Origin: Candidatus Propionivibrio dominans | GTDB taxonomy: Bacteria > Pseudomonadota > Gammaproteobacteria > Burkholderiales > Rhodocyclaceae | NCBI GenBank assembly: GCA_016709335.1 | Contig: JADJNC010000003.1 | Span: 1-64,000, forward strand | DNA: 64,000 nucleotides | Reading direction: 5' to 3' | In this document: piece after piece, positions 63,153-64,000 of the stretch | Numbering within the stretch: the first letter of the stretch is position 1 | Layout: each line of letters starts with the position of its first letter | Translations under genes and position numbers: made by a program | Notes under the pieces: generated by a model | Databases searched by the model: none | What the model was told of the DNA's origin: nothing | What the model saw: the letters and a program-made list of their open reading frames with translations, nothing else

Positions 63153-63965
63153 ATGAGCATTTTTTTCTTAAAGTCATCCAGACGCTTATTCACCAAGGTA
63201 GCGCCAATCGTAGTCGGAGGTTTTTCGCTTCAGGCCATCGCCTTCCAGCCTCTGATTACTGATGATACGGGTACCCAGGGTGCTGGCGGCAACCAGCTCG
63301 AGTTTTCCTTTAACGAGGGTCGTGCAACTGCTGCAGGCGATACGGTGCGTTTGCAAGCCTTGCCTGTGGTCTATACGCGCGGCCTGAGCGAGACCATTGA
63401 AGTTTATGCCGGCATCGGATTTACACGTATTCGTTCCAGCATTCCGGGGTTTGATAGCAGCGGTTATGGTAATTCCGCTCTGGGTGCAAAGTGGCGCTTT
63501 TATGAAGACGAAGCGCATGGAACCAGTTTTGCCATCAAGCCGGAAATCTTTTTCCCGGTCAGCGCCAGACGCGAATTTTACGGGCTGGGCACGGGTAAAC
63601 TTTCCGGCAACCTGACGCTGATTCTCACTCAGCAAGTCGCGTTCGGCGCAGTGCACGCCAACCTTGGCGTTGGCCGTGATCGCTTTCGCGACACCTTGAA
63701 CAATCCCGATGCGACAACGACGCGTGCCTCGATGGCCCCGGTATGGAACGTCATCAGACAATGGAAACTGGCGCTGGACCTGGGCACCGAATCCACTCGC
63801 GGTGCGGGCGCTAACCTGCGCTCGAATTTTGTCGAGCTTTGTGCAATTTACTCACCGGACAAGGAACTTGATTTTGATTTCGGTATTGTCCGCAGGGCTG
63901 ATAATGACAGCCCGAAAACGACGACTCAAACTGCTTCCATCGGCATGACCTGGCGCTTCAAGTAA
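63153..63965 (+). CDS. Putative outer-membrane beta-barrel protein
   Basis: A 270-residue protein with a signal-peptide-like N-terminus (MSIFFLKSSRRLFTKVAPIV and a hydrophobic run, likely cut after QAIA near residue 29). The rest is alternating beta-strand sequence ending in WRFK, with aromatic-rich strands typical of small outer-membrane barrels of the transporter/MetA-pathway type. The upstream 190 bases are AT-rich and contain no clear promoter that I would assign. The function is unknown. Confidence 0.65.
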   Translation: MSIFFLKSSRRLFTKVAPIVVGGFSLQAIAFQPLITDDTGTQGAGGNQLEFSFNEGRATAAGDTVRLQALPVVYTRGLSETIEVYAGIGFTRIRSSIPGFDSSGYGNSALGAKWRFYEDEAHGTSFAIKPEIFFPVSARREFYGLGTGKLSGNLTLILTQQVAFGAVHANLGVGRDRFRDTLNNPDATTTRASMAPVWNVIRQWKLALDLGTESTRGAGANLRSNFVELCAIYSPDKELDFDFGIVRRADNDSPKTTTQTASIGMTWRFK

Positions 63966-63995
63966 GTCAAAATGATAATCTTAAAAGAGGCGCTT

Positions 63996-64000
63996 ATGGT
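63996..64000 (+). CDS. Start of a further gene, cut by the window edge
   Basis: An ATG at 63996-63998 follows a good ribosome site (AGAGG at 63986-63990). Only the start codon and two further bases are visible, so the product is unknown. The word TGATAATC lies at 63973-63980 in the short gap before it. Confidence 0.35.

Overview
The window is ordinary housekeeping chromosome from a betaproteobacterium, most probably of the order Rhodocyclales (Dechloromonas/Propionivibrio/Accumulibacter relatives). The placement is an inference from protein character and gene order: pilF-rodZ-ispG-hisS-yfgM-bamB-der-hfq-hflX-hflK-hflC-DUF2065-hisZ-purA, a cysB-linked cysI-DUF934-cysH-cysDN cluster, and FixJ-type DctSR regulation of a TRAP transporter. 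No rRNA genes, phage, CRISPR array or complete insertion sequence are visible. One tRNA, tRNA-Leu(CAG), is present.

Layout. 1-5560: the end of a complex I operon (nuoK, nuoL, nuoM, nuoN) closed by a clean intrinsic terminator. 5621-8286: a Nudix hydrolase, a DsbA/FrnE-like oxidoreductase, a frameshifted yccF and a hotdog thioesterase. 8364-14423: a C4-dicarboxylate-type module in which the sensor kinase and FixJ-like regulator are divergent from dctP-dctQ-dctM; an intrinsic-terminator-like hairpin sits in the dctP leader. 14600-30167: ndk, rlmN, pilF, rodZ, ispG, hisS, yfgM, bamB, der, hfq, hflX, hflK, hflC, a DUF2065 gene, hisZ and purA, mostly joined by ATGA or 1-base overlaps. 30270-37710: an unknown protein, tRNA-Leu, rnr, rlmB, an MFS permease, a DUF2062 protein and a zinc-ribbon protein. 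37903-45464: assimilatory sulfate reduction on the minus strand (cysI, DUF934, APS-reductase-type cysH, cysD, cysN), a decayed tauE-like exporter, and cysB facing away. 45466-58762: two HDOD proteins (one with receiver and GGDEF domains), mtfA, a DMT permease, comEC, an alpha/beta hydrolase, a PAS-GGDEF-hemerythrin protein and a methyltransferase. 58858-62961 (minus): Hsp33, a Spx/ArsC-like protein, DUF1854 and an unusual ABC exporter. 63153 to the end: an outer-membrane beta-barrel-like protein and the start of another gene.

Four genes are broken. yccF carries a GT-dinucleotide frameshift. pilF and cysI are each one base short in a five-base homopolymer. tauE has lost an internal block. The homopolymer cases look like either consensus errors or recent mutations. 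The tauE loss cannot be a one-base read error.

The most interesting items are an Hsp33 that has lost all four zinc/redox cysteines and is translationally coupled to a Spx/ArsC-like protein; the ABC exporter with an N-terminal unassigned domain and zinc ribbon coupled to DUF1854; a diguanylate cyclase with a complete C-terminal hemerythrin; the terminator hairpin in the dctP leader; and several small palindromic elements (a 190-bp MITE behind comEC, and two related pairs of inverted-repeat elements in the cys operon and around the hydrolase gene).
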